The translations under genes were made by a program, and so were the position numbers. This document shows positions 22,147 through 32,700 of a DNA stretch of 64,000 nt, piece by piece (the stretch's first letter is position 1; each line of letters starts with the position of its first letter). A model generated the notes under the pieces. That model was not told where the DNA came from, ran no database searches, and worked only from the letters and a program-made list of their open reading frames with translations. The stretch is from assembly GCA_964019425.1 (NCBI GenBank), contig OZ025851.1, positions 124,001 through 188,000 on the forward strand, written 5' to 3'. Origin of the DNA: Flectonema sp. DT1601 (Eukaryota > Euglenozoa > Diplonemea > Diplonemida > Diplonemidae).

Positions 22147-22494
22147 CTAGCGAGAAGCTTTAACCGCTGAGGTGATTGCTTGCATTGTGCGAACACGTTC
22201 CGCACCCCTCTTGGAAAAGAGGCTTTTTTGGGAACCACTCCACAGAGTTTTACCACCAGCATCAATAACAGATACTGTGATTGGGTATTCTTGTGTGCAG
22301 AGTGCCTTAATGTTTGCGTTTGGGTCAGCAGCCTTGACTGCGGCCGCGGCCGAGTCAAGTTCCTGTTTTATTTATATATTTACAAACTTACTTTGACAAC
22401 AATAAAATAAAAAAAAAACCCCAATACACACCTGCTTCCCTCCGTCTCAGTTAGCGCAGTACTTCACGGTGTACGACTTGCCAGTTCCAGACAT
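22147..22494 (-). CDS. SelW/Rdx-family selenoprotein with in-frame TGA
   Basis: Two exons, 22432-22494 and 22147-22362, around a 69-nt GTGTGT...AACAG intron give 92 residues if codon 16 (TGA, 22447-22449) is selenocysteine. The start MSGTGKSYTVKYCAN-U places the TGA precisely as the U of a C-x-x-U redox motif after a beta strand, as in SelW, SelT and SelH of the thioredoxin-like Rdx family. Exon 2 supplies the matching remainder: a helix (AAAAVKAADPNA), a strand pair (ITVSVIDAGGKTLWSG) and a C-terminal helix ending in TAG. No alternative donor removes the TGA while keeping exon 2 in frame. TGA is a normal stop in other genes here. An AACAG acceptor lies about 20 nt before the ATG. Expected role: thiol redox protein. 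I could not identify a convincing SECIS by eye. Confidence 0.8.
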
Positions 22495-22775
22495 GTTGAC
22501 TTTTGGTGTTGCTGTTGGTTGTTAAGTGAGAGGAGCGGTTTATGTTTCTTTTTTTTTTTTTTTTTTTTTTTTTCAAATCATATTTTAAAAAAAGAACAAT
22601 AATAATGACAATGCAAGACCAGCAACGAAAGTCAAACCTTTGCTTCCGTCACTTCCCATATTTAAACAATTAGTTCTTTTTTTTTTTTTATATACAACTG
22701 TGGGAATAGAGAAGGGTATTCCTTAATTTTTTATATTCTTCCTTAAGTTATTTACTCAATGCTTTTCATTTGGTC

Positions 22776-22813
<38 letters not shown>

Positions 22814-23355
22814 TGTTACCAAACCTTTTCCGCCAGCGCAGCCCATCTCTTTTCTTTTTTTTTTGATGTGTAGGAAAACTGTTGGATTAAAAAAAAAAAA
22901 AATATTATTATTATTATTAGTAATATTAATATGCTGTAATATAACAAAAAGCCATTCAGACTGTTACGAAAAATTCAAGGCTAGGTTCGGAATGCGGAAA
23001 CAAACCATATCCCTCTTCTTGATAGTAATAAAAGTCGGAAAAAGAAAAGCAGAAGGGATGAAAAAAAAAAAAAAAAAAGAAAATCATTGCAACGGCAAGA
23101 AAGGAAAATGAAATGCCACACACTTGTCAAGAATGTCTATAAACACAAACCTAAATCCGCTATTTATAAAGTGTTTGCATGGAATCCGATCAGATCAAAA
23201 AAAAAAAAAAAAAAAAAACTAAATAATAATAACTATCCGAGATTAGATTGCAGCAGCTCGGTTCTCGCATTGCAGCAAAGCACGAGAACAAGAAAAAAAA
23301 TAGAGGTGGGCCGTTCTCTATTCATAAAAAAAAACAGAGCAATATGTTAGTACAA
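22495..23355. other. Spacer, no recognised gene
   Basis: Contains A and T tracts, including a 34-nt A run at 22777-22810 and A runs near 23060 and 23200. Low-complexity frames only. Confidence 0.5.
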
Positions 23356-24696
23356 TTAATTGGTTTCAGTGACGTCAGATTCAGAATCAGAAGACATTTG
23401 CTCATCAGGTGCATTAGATCCAACTCGAAGAGTAATATTCGGACTGACTGCATCAAAGAGACTTGTATCAGTTTCAGAAGTAGGACTAACAATGTGAATA
23501 GTTCCACTCAAACACAACCCACTACGAGCCTGTTCCTGTAGTTGTGATACTGTTGTAGTCGGGTTAATTGAGACTCGAAGTGGTCCATGATTCGGACTCT
23601 TTAAAAATATTGTTTTATTATTAACATAGTCGTCGCTAATTGCAGAACGACAAATCGGACAAACCAACGGTCGTTTTCTCGATGCTAATTCAAGTATCCA
23701 TTCGTAGATACAAAACATGTGAAGTGTATGACCGCATCGTAAGGGTGCCCAACCAGACATTTTTATATCCTTCGAACCATCAAGCAGCTGTGATAGCTCA
23801 GAATGAAGTTCCATATGCATCGACGATACGGTTGATTCAATCGGAGTGTTGTCAACTTCAAAACAAACAGGACAAGCTTCAGTATTAAGCTCCTGATTGT
23901 CATTCGGAACATCTTTTTTTAAACTTTTCATCGTTTGCACAATTTTATTTAACTCTTCACTATCAAGACTCGTTCCGTATGGAAGATGTGAAGTCGTCCT
24001 CGTTCTTATTGTGGTGGGAGGGGTATCAGTTCGTAGTGTTGCTGTCCATATATAACATGATACGATTATTATTATTATTATCACAACAAGAAATGAACAT
24101 CCGGCGACAACAAAAGCAACATATGGCTTGCTGGTGTCATCATCGGAGTACCGTGTTGGTGATGAATAGGTTAGACTGTCAGTACAGCAATTGTTATTCC
24201 AATTGCACGAGTCGGGAGGAGCTTCTTCACATTCCTGTTGTGGTGTCCAGAGACAGATTAATGGTAATTTCGATATTATGATTTTTTCGCAATTTGAATG
24301 ATCTTGTGGTTCTATACTAGGGCCGAGAGTCAAACCAGAGCACCAACATTTTTTACTCCGTAGATCCCATGCACTTGTAACAGAACGAAGTTGCATTTCA
24401 ATTTCTAATTTCAAATCTTTTTTCAAATCACCAGTCGAATCAAAAAGAGAAGCTTTCTCAAAACATCTAATCAAACAATCACTTTCTGTAATGTTATTGA
24501 CTACTTCAGTGTTTGGTTCTTGACTTTCACATCCGACACGGTAGACGTTTGATTTTGCAGAGGAATGGCTAATAAATCGATCACTGCATTCTGGACTGTT
24601 GATGTCCAGTTCTGATTTTGGAGTTGGAGACCATCTGCTCGACCTCCACCAAGCTAATGAGTAAATCGGAAATAGGAGTAATATAACATATCTCAT
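23356..24696 (-). CDS. Membrane-anchored RING-H2 E3 ubiquitin ligase candidate
   Basis: One exon of 446 residues. A signal peptide (about 1-15) is followed by a Cys-containing ectodomain (about 20-190), a very hydrophobic transmembrane helix at about 195-219 with six consecutive Ile, then a cytosolic RING: CPVC near 273, CGHTLHMFC near 320 and CPIC near 347, giving the C3H2C3 ligand order. The spacer between the first two Cys pairs is about 42 residues, longer than usual. The C-terminal 80 residues (IFLKSPNHGPLRVSI onward) have a ubiquitin-like strand pattern. Such proteins ubiquitinate partners at membranes; the target is unknown. A CTCAACAG acceptor precedes the ATG by about 18 nt, and the upstream gene ends only 115 nt away. 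Confidence 0.88.
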   Translation of the reverse strand: MRYVILLLFPIYSLAWWRSSRWSPTPKSELDINSPECSDRFISHSSAKSNVYRVGCESQEPNTEVVNNITESDCLIRCFEKASLFDSTGDLKKDLKLEIEMQLRSVTSAWDLRSKKCWCSGLTLGPSIEPQDHSNCEKIIISKLPLICLWTPQQECEEAPPDSCNWNNNCCTDSLTYSSPTRYSDDDTSKPYVAFVVAGCSFLVVIIIIIIVSCYIWTATLRTDTPPTTIRTRTTSHLPYGTSLDSEELNKIVQTMKSLKKDVPNDNQELNTEACPVCFEVDNTPIESTVSSMHMELHSELSQLLDGSKDIKMSGWAPLRCGHTLHMFCIYEWILELASRKRPLVCPICRSAISDDYVNNKTIFLKSPNHGPLRVSINPTTTVSQLQEQARSGLCLSGTIHIVSPTSETDTSLFDAVSPNITLRVGSNAPDEQMSSDSESDVTETN

Positions 24697-24811
24697 ATTA
24701 GATGGAGTACTGTTGAGAAAATTAAAATTAAAAAAAAAATTAATTTTTTTTCAAAATAAATTTGCCCAATATAAAAAAAAGGAAATTTCATTTTGCATCA
24801 CATGGAGGTAA

Positions 24812-26011
24812 TTAAATTACCGTATCTGGTCCGCCACCTTTTTTGCCCCATAAAAACAATCCTGGGCTTGCATCTGTTGGTGTAGGAGTATTGACGACAT
24901 GACTTTGGAAAGTCTTGTATCTAATAGCACCAATCTCATTAACATCAGGATAGTTAACGATCGTATTCGCTAATCTGATTCCGCTATTCCAAGCTGCTTC
25001 TAAAGTATTTTCACCAAGAGTCCAATCTCCTGCAAATCCAAGGCCACTTTCTGGGTCCCAAGACCTTGATAGTGGTTCAGTAGATGTGTGATATCCATTT
25101 TTCCACATATGACATGCGGCGTATTGAGGAGGAGGAACCTCATCCATGATTGACAATTTTGATAATTGATCAGAAATATAATAAGCAAGTTGTGTTTCAT
25201 CAGTTTCAAAATGTTTTTCTGAAAACTCTGCAGTGCAAACAACCGTCAGACTAGTTTTGTCTTTTGGACGACCTTCCTTTGAATTATTATCATAGATGTG
25301 TGACAACACTGGATGGTTTATTATTGTTAAGACATCACACTGTGAGTATCCAGGATTATCCCAACCAATTATCAAAACAACAATTGGTTTGTGTTGTATT
25401 TTAGATACCTCATCCATTATAGAACATTCAGGTAAAGGAAACTCATCGTTACCTGAGAATAAAGGTAGTATTTGAGAAGGTGGTGCAGCGATTACAATTC
25501 CATCAGATCGGAACCATTTTTTATTTGCTGCTTGAATTATCCATTGATCCCTTTCCCACATTTGAATTCTAGTCGCTGGTGATGATGTTGACAAGTCTCC
25601 AACCGATGAATGCGCTGCAAATAAGTGCTTATGGATTATTCTAGTACTTGGAACTAGAGTCATGTACGTATCATTGATTTTATCATCAGTCACGGTCCCT
25701 GTATTGTGATCGTATTTCTTATTGTGATTTCCCCATTCACTGCATTTCCATTCTTGTCTCAAATCGCTAACTGTCGTATGCCAAGGAGATCCAATATCAG
25801 GAACTTTGAATCTCTGAATTCCGTAATCGAAGTAGTGTTTATTTGTTATCAATGCTGCAGATCTTCCTCCGGGGATTTCCTCTTTTTCTAAGAGTCGAAC
25901 TTGACCTCCGAAATGACCAGTTATTTTTAGTTGCGCTAGTCTTACAGAGCATGCCATCCCAGCAGGACCTGCTCCGATTATGATTATATCCTTACTTATG
26001 AATTTAGACAT
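24812..26011 (-). CDS. FAD-dependent amine-oxidase-fold protein, renalase-like
   Basis: One exon, 399 residues from the ATG at 26011 (MSKFISKDIIIIGAGPAG). I rejected the longer open frame to 26152 because it is leader-like and a CGTCAG acceptor lies 15-20 nt upstream of this ATG. The N-terminal Rossmann motif GAGPAGMACSVRLAQL binds the ADP part of FAD; an E-x-x-x-GGR segment follows (EKEEIPGGRSA), and the C-terminal AGDWTLGENTLEAAWNSG is the second FAD-contacting motif of this superfamily. The length and motif order fit renalase-like or cyanobacterial-type NAD(P)/FAD oxidoreductases better than classical monoamine oxidases. The substrate is unknown. No targeting peptide is evident. Confidence 0.88.
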   Translation of the reverse strand: MSKFISKDIIIIGAGPAGMACSVRLAQLKITGHFGGQVRLLEKEEIPGGRSAALITNKHYFDYGIQRFKVPDIGSPWHTTVSDLRQEWKCSEWGNHNKKYDHNTGTVTDDKINDTYMTLVPSTRIIHKHLFAAHSSVGDLSTSSPATRIQMWERDQWIIQAANKKWFRSDGIVIAAPPSQILPLFSGNDEFPLPECSIMDEVSKIQHKPIVVLIIGWDNPGYSQCDVLTIINHPVLSHIYDNNSKEGRPKDKTSLTVVCTAEFSEKHFETDETQLAYYISDQLSKLSIMDEVPPPQYAACHMWKNGYHTSTEPLSRSWDPESGLGFAGDWTLGENTLEAAWNSGIRLANTIVNYPDVNEIGAIRYKTFQSHVVNTPTPTDASPGLFLWGKKGGGPDTVI

Positions 26012-26287
26012 TATATAAATTAGATCTGACGAGGTAGGGGGGGGAAAAAATAAAAAAAATATTAAAACAGGGGACAACAAATTAAAATAATCTAAATTAA
26101 GAAAGCCCACGATCTCGATAAGGGGGGAGGCAATCATTCTTTTACAAGTCAATCTCTATGGAGAATAATAAACAAGACAAGTGATCCTTTCTTTGTTTAA
26201 TCCATCAAGTCGCAGGGTAACAAACATATCAACAGTACCCTAATGTGAACTATCCATGTACTATCATGTACATTAGGTAGGTACCAA

Positions 26288-26298
26288 CTATAGCGACT

Positions 26299-26329
<31 letters not shown>

Positions 26330-26547
26330 CTTTGGGACCTCACCCTCGTTCTGAAACTATAAAAAGACATACCCACACCGATAGCCATCGTCATTACAAC
26401 TGATCCAGTCATTCCTGATTGTCTCTCAGCTGCTGCCTGACGAGACATTTCTCTGACTTGTCTCTTTCGTTCTTTTCTACTTCTGTTTTCAGTTGGGCTG
26501 CCAGACTCAAGGTCGTAGCTCTTCCTGTATCTCAATTCATCTGACAT
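26288..26547 (-). CDS. Small single-pass membrane protein, 70 aa
   Basis: Exons 26344-26547 and 26288-26296 join across a 47-nt intron (donor GTGAGG, acceptor AAACAG) that consists largely of a 29-nt homopolymer. The product starts MSDELRYRKSYDLESG, has a strongly charged Arg/Lys/Glu helix, then one hydrophobic helix (SVVMTMAIGVGMSFYSF) and ends RTRSL. An ATCAG acceptor lies about 20 nt before the ATG. The terminal mini-exon is inferred from splice consensus only; without splicing the frame would read through poly-Lys. The family is not recognised; it could be a small subunit of an ER or mitochondrial membrane complex. Confidence 0.6.
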
Positions 26548-27068
26548 CTCGAAAACTGATACCTGATGAGAGAGAAGAATAAAATAAAATAAAAAAAACA
26601 CTACCATTGGATATATCTCTCCTATAATAACCACCGCAACAACCCTCCCTAATTATAATATTTACCTGTGGGAGGTTAACTGTTCGAGTTTGTATCATAA
26701 AACAACGCAACGATAATTTAACATTAGTTCCGATATACCTGTAGGGGGTGGCTATGATGATAATCAAAGGTGGTCACAGCAAAGTGTCCTTGTATCATTA
26801 ATGTTATTTTAAGGAAAATAATAATAATAAAAAAAAATAATAAAAAAAAAAAAAAAAAAAAACTATAAACAAACTCGGGTTATATTCAACACCTGACCAA
26901 AAAAAACAAACAAAAACAAAATCAACTCGCAGAAGCTCGTTGTTTCAAAACTCATTTTCTTGTCTTTTCGACAAGCTACTCTCCCTATCGAAGGTGTAAT
27001 TTTCCTGAGAGCCTCGTAACTATACCTGTAATGCAAGAGATACCAGTACTTCATAAGTGAGTATGGCC
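26548..27068. other. Spacer containing one copy of a dispersed repeat
   Basis: Holds repeat copy 26672-26738 and an A-rich block at 26829-26863. No gene recognised. Confidence 0.5.
26672..26738. repeat. Dispersed repeat, copy 1
   Basis: Shares GGTTAACTGTTCGAGTTTGTA and the later block ATAATTTAACATTAGTT with 28386-28475. The second copy carries an internal insertion of about 20 nt. Confidence 0.8.
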
Positions 27069-28256
27069 TCAAGCAGGTATTTTAACAATCGTTGATTTCT
27101 GTAGCAAAGATTGTCTCTGATGAACGGTCGGTTGCCATTTATTTATCCATTGCATCAGATCGTGGTGACGGTTTGTTTTTTCAACGACAGCGATTCGAAG
27201 ATTTTCAATTTGTTGTTTTCGGAGTTCATAGTCCATTAGGAGGTCTTCTGATCCTATCATCGGCATCTTTTCTCTCATCTTAACATTTTCTGAGACGTAA
27301 ACATCTCTATCCCTTTTAACTTCAGTCATTTTACCACGGTGGTCATCGAGTGTGTCGTCGAGGGAGTCGAGGGATTTTTTCAATCCTTGATTCTCACCCT
27401 GGATATATTGAAGTTTTTCTTTAACATGAGTTAGAATGTGTATTGTCGTCGTCGCTTTCTTTTTCAGTTTGAGGAGGTCTTCGTTTCTCTCTTCAATTTT
27501 TTCATTCAGAGTCGTATTCTCAATTTTCAATTGCTCAAAATCAATTAAATGTAATCCATCAGTCAATTTTTCTTTCTCCTTGAGAAGGTCTGAGAGTTTC
27601 TTCGCTCTATTTCTCATTCTGATGTAACCAACTCTTGCCAACTGAACTTCTGAGTTACGTTTTTCTTCTTGACCATCATACGTATCAAGCCTCTTTTTTG
27701 GTATTGGTTTTTTGTTTCGACTGTATCCAGCTGCCTCTGCCTTTTCACGTTTAAACGATCTGAAAGATGCCTCGTAAGCATCTGCTTTTGATTGGTGACT
27801 GGTCATCTTTTCTTTTGCTATGTCGATGTCTTCCATATTTTGATGTCTTAAACCATCTAATTCGAGTCTAGTCTGTCGTAGTTGATCTAAAAGAACTAAA
27901 TATTTGTTTTCTGATTCCGTTATATTGTGTGTTTCGGTAGTCTTCTCTTGGTCAGTTTGTTTTTTTTGATCAAAATGTCGAGAGAGGGTTCGTTGTAATC
28001 TGACGTTATCCTCCAGCATTCTATCTCTTTTTTGTAGTTCTTCTTTGAAATCTTCGATGAATTTTTCTTTTCTCTCTTGTTCAGTTATGATTGGAGTCTC
28101 GTCATCACCTATTCCCTGGGCTTCTAATGACCGTTGATTGGCATCTCTCCAGTGTTTTTGAATTATAACTGCAGCTTCATTTTGAAGCTGAACCTCTTCA
28201 GGATCTTTTTCTTCTTCAGAATTGAACGTCTCGTCATGTTTTTCTTCTTCTGACAT
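27069..28256 (-). CDS. CFAP184: Cilia/flagella coiled-coil protein, CCDC96/CFAP184-like
   Basis: One exon, 395 residues, TGA stop. The acidic N-terminus is followed by an IQ-like motif (AAVIIQKHWRDANQ), then almost continuous coiled coil. The segment LIDFEQLKIENTTLNEKIEERNEDLLKLKKK followed by HVKEKLQYIQGEN (positions about 235-290) is the core of the DUF4201 family that contains CCDC96/CFAP184 and CCDC113/CFAP263. Those two proteins form a complex on motile axonemes linking the radial-spoke base and dynein regulatory elements. I favour CCDC96 because of the acidic IQ-bearing N-terminus and the HVKEKL segment. Its presence implies a motile flagellum. A TTCAG acceptor lies five bases before the ATG. 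Confidence 0.8.
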   Translation of the reverse strand: MSEEEKHDETFNSEEEKDPEEVQLQNEAAVIIQKHWRDANQRSLEAQGIGDDETPIITEQERKEKFIEDFKEELQKRDRMLEDNVRLQRTLSRHFDQKKQTDQEKTTETHNITESENKYLVLLDQLRQTRLELDGLRHQNMEDIDIAKEKMTSHQSKADAYEASFRSFKREKAEAAGYSRNKKPIPKKRLDTYDGQEEKRNSEVQLARVGYIRMRNRAKKLSDLLKEKEKLTDGLHLIDFEQLKIENTTLNEKIEERNEDLLKLKKKATTTIHILTHVKEKLQYIQGENQGLKKSLDSLDDTLDDHRGKMTEVKRDRDVYVSENVKMREKMPMIGSEDLLMDYELRKQQIENLRIAVVEKTNRHHDLMQWINKWQPTVHQRQSLLQKSTIVKIPA

Positions 28257-28385
28257 TACGTCTGAATTCGGGTGAGGATGGATGATAAATAATTTTTTTT
28301 TTTTTTGTAAAAATTTATTTTAAAAAAATACTGTATCAACATAACAGAACGATAATTTAACATTTTCAACAGGAGAGGGAGAAGG

Positions 28386-28475
28386 GGGGTTAACTGTTCG
28401 AGTTTGTACGTAAAATACAAATGTTTTGTATCATAAACAACATAACTATAATTTAACATTAGTTCTGAGATACAG
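28386..28475. repeat. Dispersed repeat, copy 2
   Basis: Matches 26672-26738 at both ends. A shorter relative (AACATAACAGAACGATAATT region, 28331-28365) lies just beside it, and a weaker echo (CGTTAGTTACGGGATACC) is at 28888-28905. Confidence 0.75.
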
Positions 28476-28636
28476 TGACTAAAGGTAATGTTAGTGTAGG
28501 TATACACTCTGCGATTGACGTAAATACTTTACATTATAATAAATGTTTCTAACTTAGCTGCATACACATCTCTTTTTCCGTATTGTCATTCAGTGCAGTA
28601 CGGAATCGAGTTATTCAATTTTGAATTAATCGTGAG

Positions 28637-28695
28637 CCCTGGGAAACCAAAACCAGGGTATAATGTAATACGGCAGAGTGTAGGTTTCACCTACA
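28637..28695. ncRNA. Possible structured RNA: two adjacent hairpins
   Basis: CCCTGG...CCAGGG (28637-28658) and a 7-bp stem TGTAGGT/ACCTACA with a 3-nt loop (28679-28695) lie within 60 nt in an otherwise unstructured spacer. No known RNA family is recognised, so this is a weak call. Confidence 0.2.
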
Positions 28696-29716
28696 AATTA
28701 CTTGCTTAAAATCAACAATTCTTTGAAAAAAATATGTTAGCAAAAATTGCTAGTTCGTAGCACACTACTAGCGGAGCACTCACCTTAAATAAATTATGGT
28801 AGCGTTATCCAGAATTCAGAGAAGGGGGGGCTGGGTTAAATAAAAAACGATGCCCTGAAAAAATCGCAGACATATTGAATAATTGAAACGTTAGTTACGG
28901 GATACCTTTTTTTTTTTTTTTTTTTTTAAAGTTTTTTTCCATTTCGAAATGTAACCAGCTCTTTTTCTCTCCCTCTCCAAAACGTAATATATCACCAGAA
29001 TACAAAAAATAGAGTTCCTTTTTTTTTTTTTTTTTTTTTTTTTTTCATTTCCTGTTTCTTTCTCCAGTCCCGTCATCTTTCTCTTTTTCCTATAACTAAT
29101 AAGAAAAAGGGTAAGAGACTTTATTTAATTAAATTAAAATTAAAATCAAAAAAAGAGTGTTTTTTTATTTCTCTCTTTTTTTTTTTTCCTTTTTTTTTTC
29201 ATAATAATAACGTTTTGGTCTGCTTTTCGTGTCACAAATCGCAGATAGCAGCTCAGCCAAAATCGGACATTTTTAAATCAGACACCCGACTGCTAGATAC
29301 ATGAGGCCGACCGATGCTCAAAAAACAAACCGAAAAAAAAAAAAAAAACGACAGGTCAGTAAAGTCCTACCAGGCTGAAGGGAAGGAAACGGGGCAAGTA
29401 ACCAAAAAAACTAATGAGGAAAAAACAGAAAGTAGCAAAAACACGCTCACTAAAAAGAGAGAACAGATAACGTGTATTGAAAAAAATATTGGCTTTACAA
29501 AATTCACTTCTTCAAATTATCATAGAGACGGATACCAATTTATTATTATTACTTTTTATTTTATTTATTTATTTTTAAAATTTGAATTCTTTTATCTCAC
29601 TACAAAAAAAATAGCAGCAAATAATGAAACAAGTCGGATAGAGGTCGAATCGATTCGTTTTTTTTTATTTTTTAAATAACTTATAAGAAAGTATATCACC
29701 ACATCAACAATGCTAA

Positions 29717-32700
29717 TCACTCTTTGTGTTTTGAAGGGTTGCCTTGCAACCATTTCGAGCTGGTACCGTCTGACCATTCTCTCGACTTCGCCCCAGTTGG
29801 GGTTCTAATTTTAGGAGAAGTTGTTGTAAATTTCGGAAGCGTCCCTCGTTTTGCTTTCTTAAGAGATGGTTTCGTTGTTGTTGTTGATTTTACAGACGAA
29901 GTAGATGTAGAAGTAGCTGGATCATTATGTTGCACTGTAGGAGGTCCTTGAATAGCTGTCAGTGCTGTTGGAGGACCTTGAAGCGCTGTAGGCGGGCCTT
30001 GCATAGCGAAGGCAGTTAGAATACTCGGAGGTGCAGAGATGTGGTTGTTGGTTGCTGTTGCAAAAGTAAAAGCATCGCTTGACGTTTCAAAAGATTGATT
30101 TGTCTCGATTACAGATCGCAAGTGCTGCTGAATAGCATCTGGTGCACCACCAGAAGCACCAGAAGCAGTTCCCGTTCCAGTAAACTCAATCGGATCTCCG
30201 TTTAGTAGCTGTGATGCTGTTAGTCTATCTTCAGGACTTAGCTGTAAACACTTTTCTAAGAATTGTCTGCAAGATTTCGATACTTTTCCTTCTCCAACAC
30301 AAGATAAAGGAGTCACTCCGTTTGAAAATTGATTTCTTAAATGATGCATCAACTGTAGTTCACCATTGTCTTCAAGTTTTGGATTCCAAAGTAACCCGAA
30401 CAACATTTCTATTAAAGTACATCCCAATGACCAAATATCAGACGCAAATGAGTACGAACGTCTAGTAAGGACCTCCGGAGCCATGAAGAGAATCGTTCCG
30501 TTGGCAGGTCCTTTTGCATTAGACTCATCGAATATAACACCACAACCAAAGTCTGCTACTTTAACAACTCCTTCGACGTCAATTAGAAGGTTGGCTGACT
30601 TAACGTCGAGATGGATAACGTTATGCTCATGTAGATAACCAATCCCTCGTAAGGCATGGACAATAAAATTACCAGCCATTTCTTCTGTTATACTACCTGC
30701 TAACTTCTTAAAATCAAGTAGTGAACCACCAGGTACATATTCCATAATGATATAACCAATATTATCTTTTGAAGCCGTGTCGTAGTATCTGACGATGTTC
30801 GGGTGTTCCAGAGATGAAAGTAGCCTGATTTCATTCATGAAGGATTCTTGATTCTTTCTATGCAGCTGCTCACCACTTTTACGAGTTGAGGTCATACATT
30901 TTGCTGCATATTGATGACCATCACCACTGACTACCAAATAGACTTGTCCAAAAGCTCCTTTTCCAAGTGGACGAGCAAACGTATGCAACCAATTAGGCTT
31001 TCTGTGTGGTGTTCTCGGTGTGCCTGAGACACCTTCTTCGATTTCAACGTTTATAACACCACTCATAAGACAGAGGTCACTGTCATCTGTGATTACCGTA
31101 GTTCCCATACATAATTTTGTTTTCTCAACTTGAATACTCTCTCCTTGTTCTTTACAAGCTTCTTGAATAGAAGCTTTTAACTTACTGAGAGTTGGCTGTC
31201 CGCTGAATGTTAATTTCTTTGTATGATTACCAAGTCTAAATCTAATTGTTTTCGCGATGTCAGGAGCATCTCTAACAACTAAGACTCGATGTTCATGTAG
31301 TGATTTTAATGTGAGAAGAGCTGCTTCTCTACTCTGAGGTTGACCAGATGATAAACTAATATCAAATAAAGCTGAAACAGCTTGTTGATTGAAATAAGTG
31401 CTCGTTGTTGGTTCCGCTGCTAGTATTTGAAATAAAGGAGCGACGGAGTATTTAAGTCTGTGGGAATCCTTTGATAATTCAATTAGGATCCCAAGTAGGT
31501 AGGGTGTCACAGAATCAGTTCGGTCAGAATCAACAATCGCGCTGACTAAAACTGGACTGAGACCGAGTAGTATTTGAATGGCATCATTCTTAACTTTTTC
31601 GACAGAAGAAGCAAACATCCATAGCATTTGAAAACCCTCATCGGTTAATAAAACTTTAGCTTTTTTTCGTAACGCTTCTTGACTGCTTTTCGGTGATACA
31701 TTTCTAGGAGAACGTGTTGGGGTTGACGTTGACCCACTACTTGATGACAAACAATTCACATCTCTAGATCCATTAAAACTATTCTTACAAGCATCAGAAC
31801 AAGAAGTTACCAAATATTTTACTATATCAGCTGTTTCAGTGCATATTTCGTCATCTATATTTTGAAAATACGAAAAAGCTGCGAGAAGAACTTCCAAAGA
31901 CCTTTCATTTAATAAAAAATCAACTCTCGGTTCCTTTCTAATTGTTTTATGAATCGAGAATATGCAATCTGCTTTTGCCTGAGACTTACATCCTTCAGTT
32001 TCCAGTAGTTGATACAGAGAAGCCGTAAGACCATATTCAGAAATTATCGATTCGATCTCATGCTCTTTAAAGGAAGAGGATGCTAAAGCTTGTCTTATGC
32101 AGCTCGCAACGTTTTCTCGAATGACATCAACGTTGCTGTAAGCACATGATAAGATACTACACAGGGACTGTGATATTCGGTCTCCAGCATGAGCGATACT
32201 CCTTTTTATGATTGAGGTAGCAATTATAACAGAACTCTCAGAGAAGTCTTGAATGCGATTAGCTAACTTATCAACAACCGTTCCAATTAAAGTTGTCGTT
32301 ACAGGATGATCAAGAGACGCTAACATACGAAGAAGTGATGTCATGTAATCTGACTCTGCAGGCATGATGGATAATATTGTTGAGGCCACTGATATGATCT
32401 TCCCTCCTAGTTCTCGTTGATCCCAACAGTTTGTTGGACAAACAGCTGTAAAAACCTCCATCAAGTCTAATAGTACCTGTGAAGACTGAACATTTCTTAG
32501 TGTCGTATCAGGACTGGTTATTCTTTGCATTTCAATTTCGAATAAGTGAGATGCTGGAGTCATTAAACAAGCTGCGACATGCCATCTGAAATCACCTTCG
32601 GTTCTGATAGACTCTCCACCAGTAAATCTACAAGCAGAACAATAACTTTTACCAGTACTTGCAGTGTAGTAACGCGTGTTGCTCGATCCGGTGGTGCCGA

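Larger units (their letters stand above)
28257..29716. other. 1.5-kb spacer with repeat copies and two small hairpins
   Basis: Contains repeat copy 2 (28386-28475), a partial third copy (28331-28365), hairpins at 28637-28658 and 28679-28695, and long T runs (28908-28927, 29019-29045). A Lys-rich open frame on the plus strand near 29314-29679 looks like low-complexity chance. Confidence 0.5.

Noticed and set aside
22447-22449. The TGA in the SelW-like gene as a sequencing error or a sign of a reassigned code
   Set aside because: TGA falls exactly at the redox U position of a C-x-x-U motif and TGA is used as a stop by several other genes here, so selenocysteine is the simpler reading, pending a SECIS.
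29314-29679. A Lys/Glu/Thr-rich plus-strand open frame
   Set aside because: Low complexity, includes A and T tract translation, and lies against the uniform gene direction.
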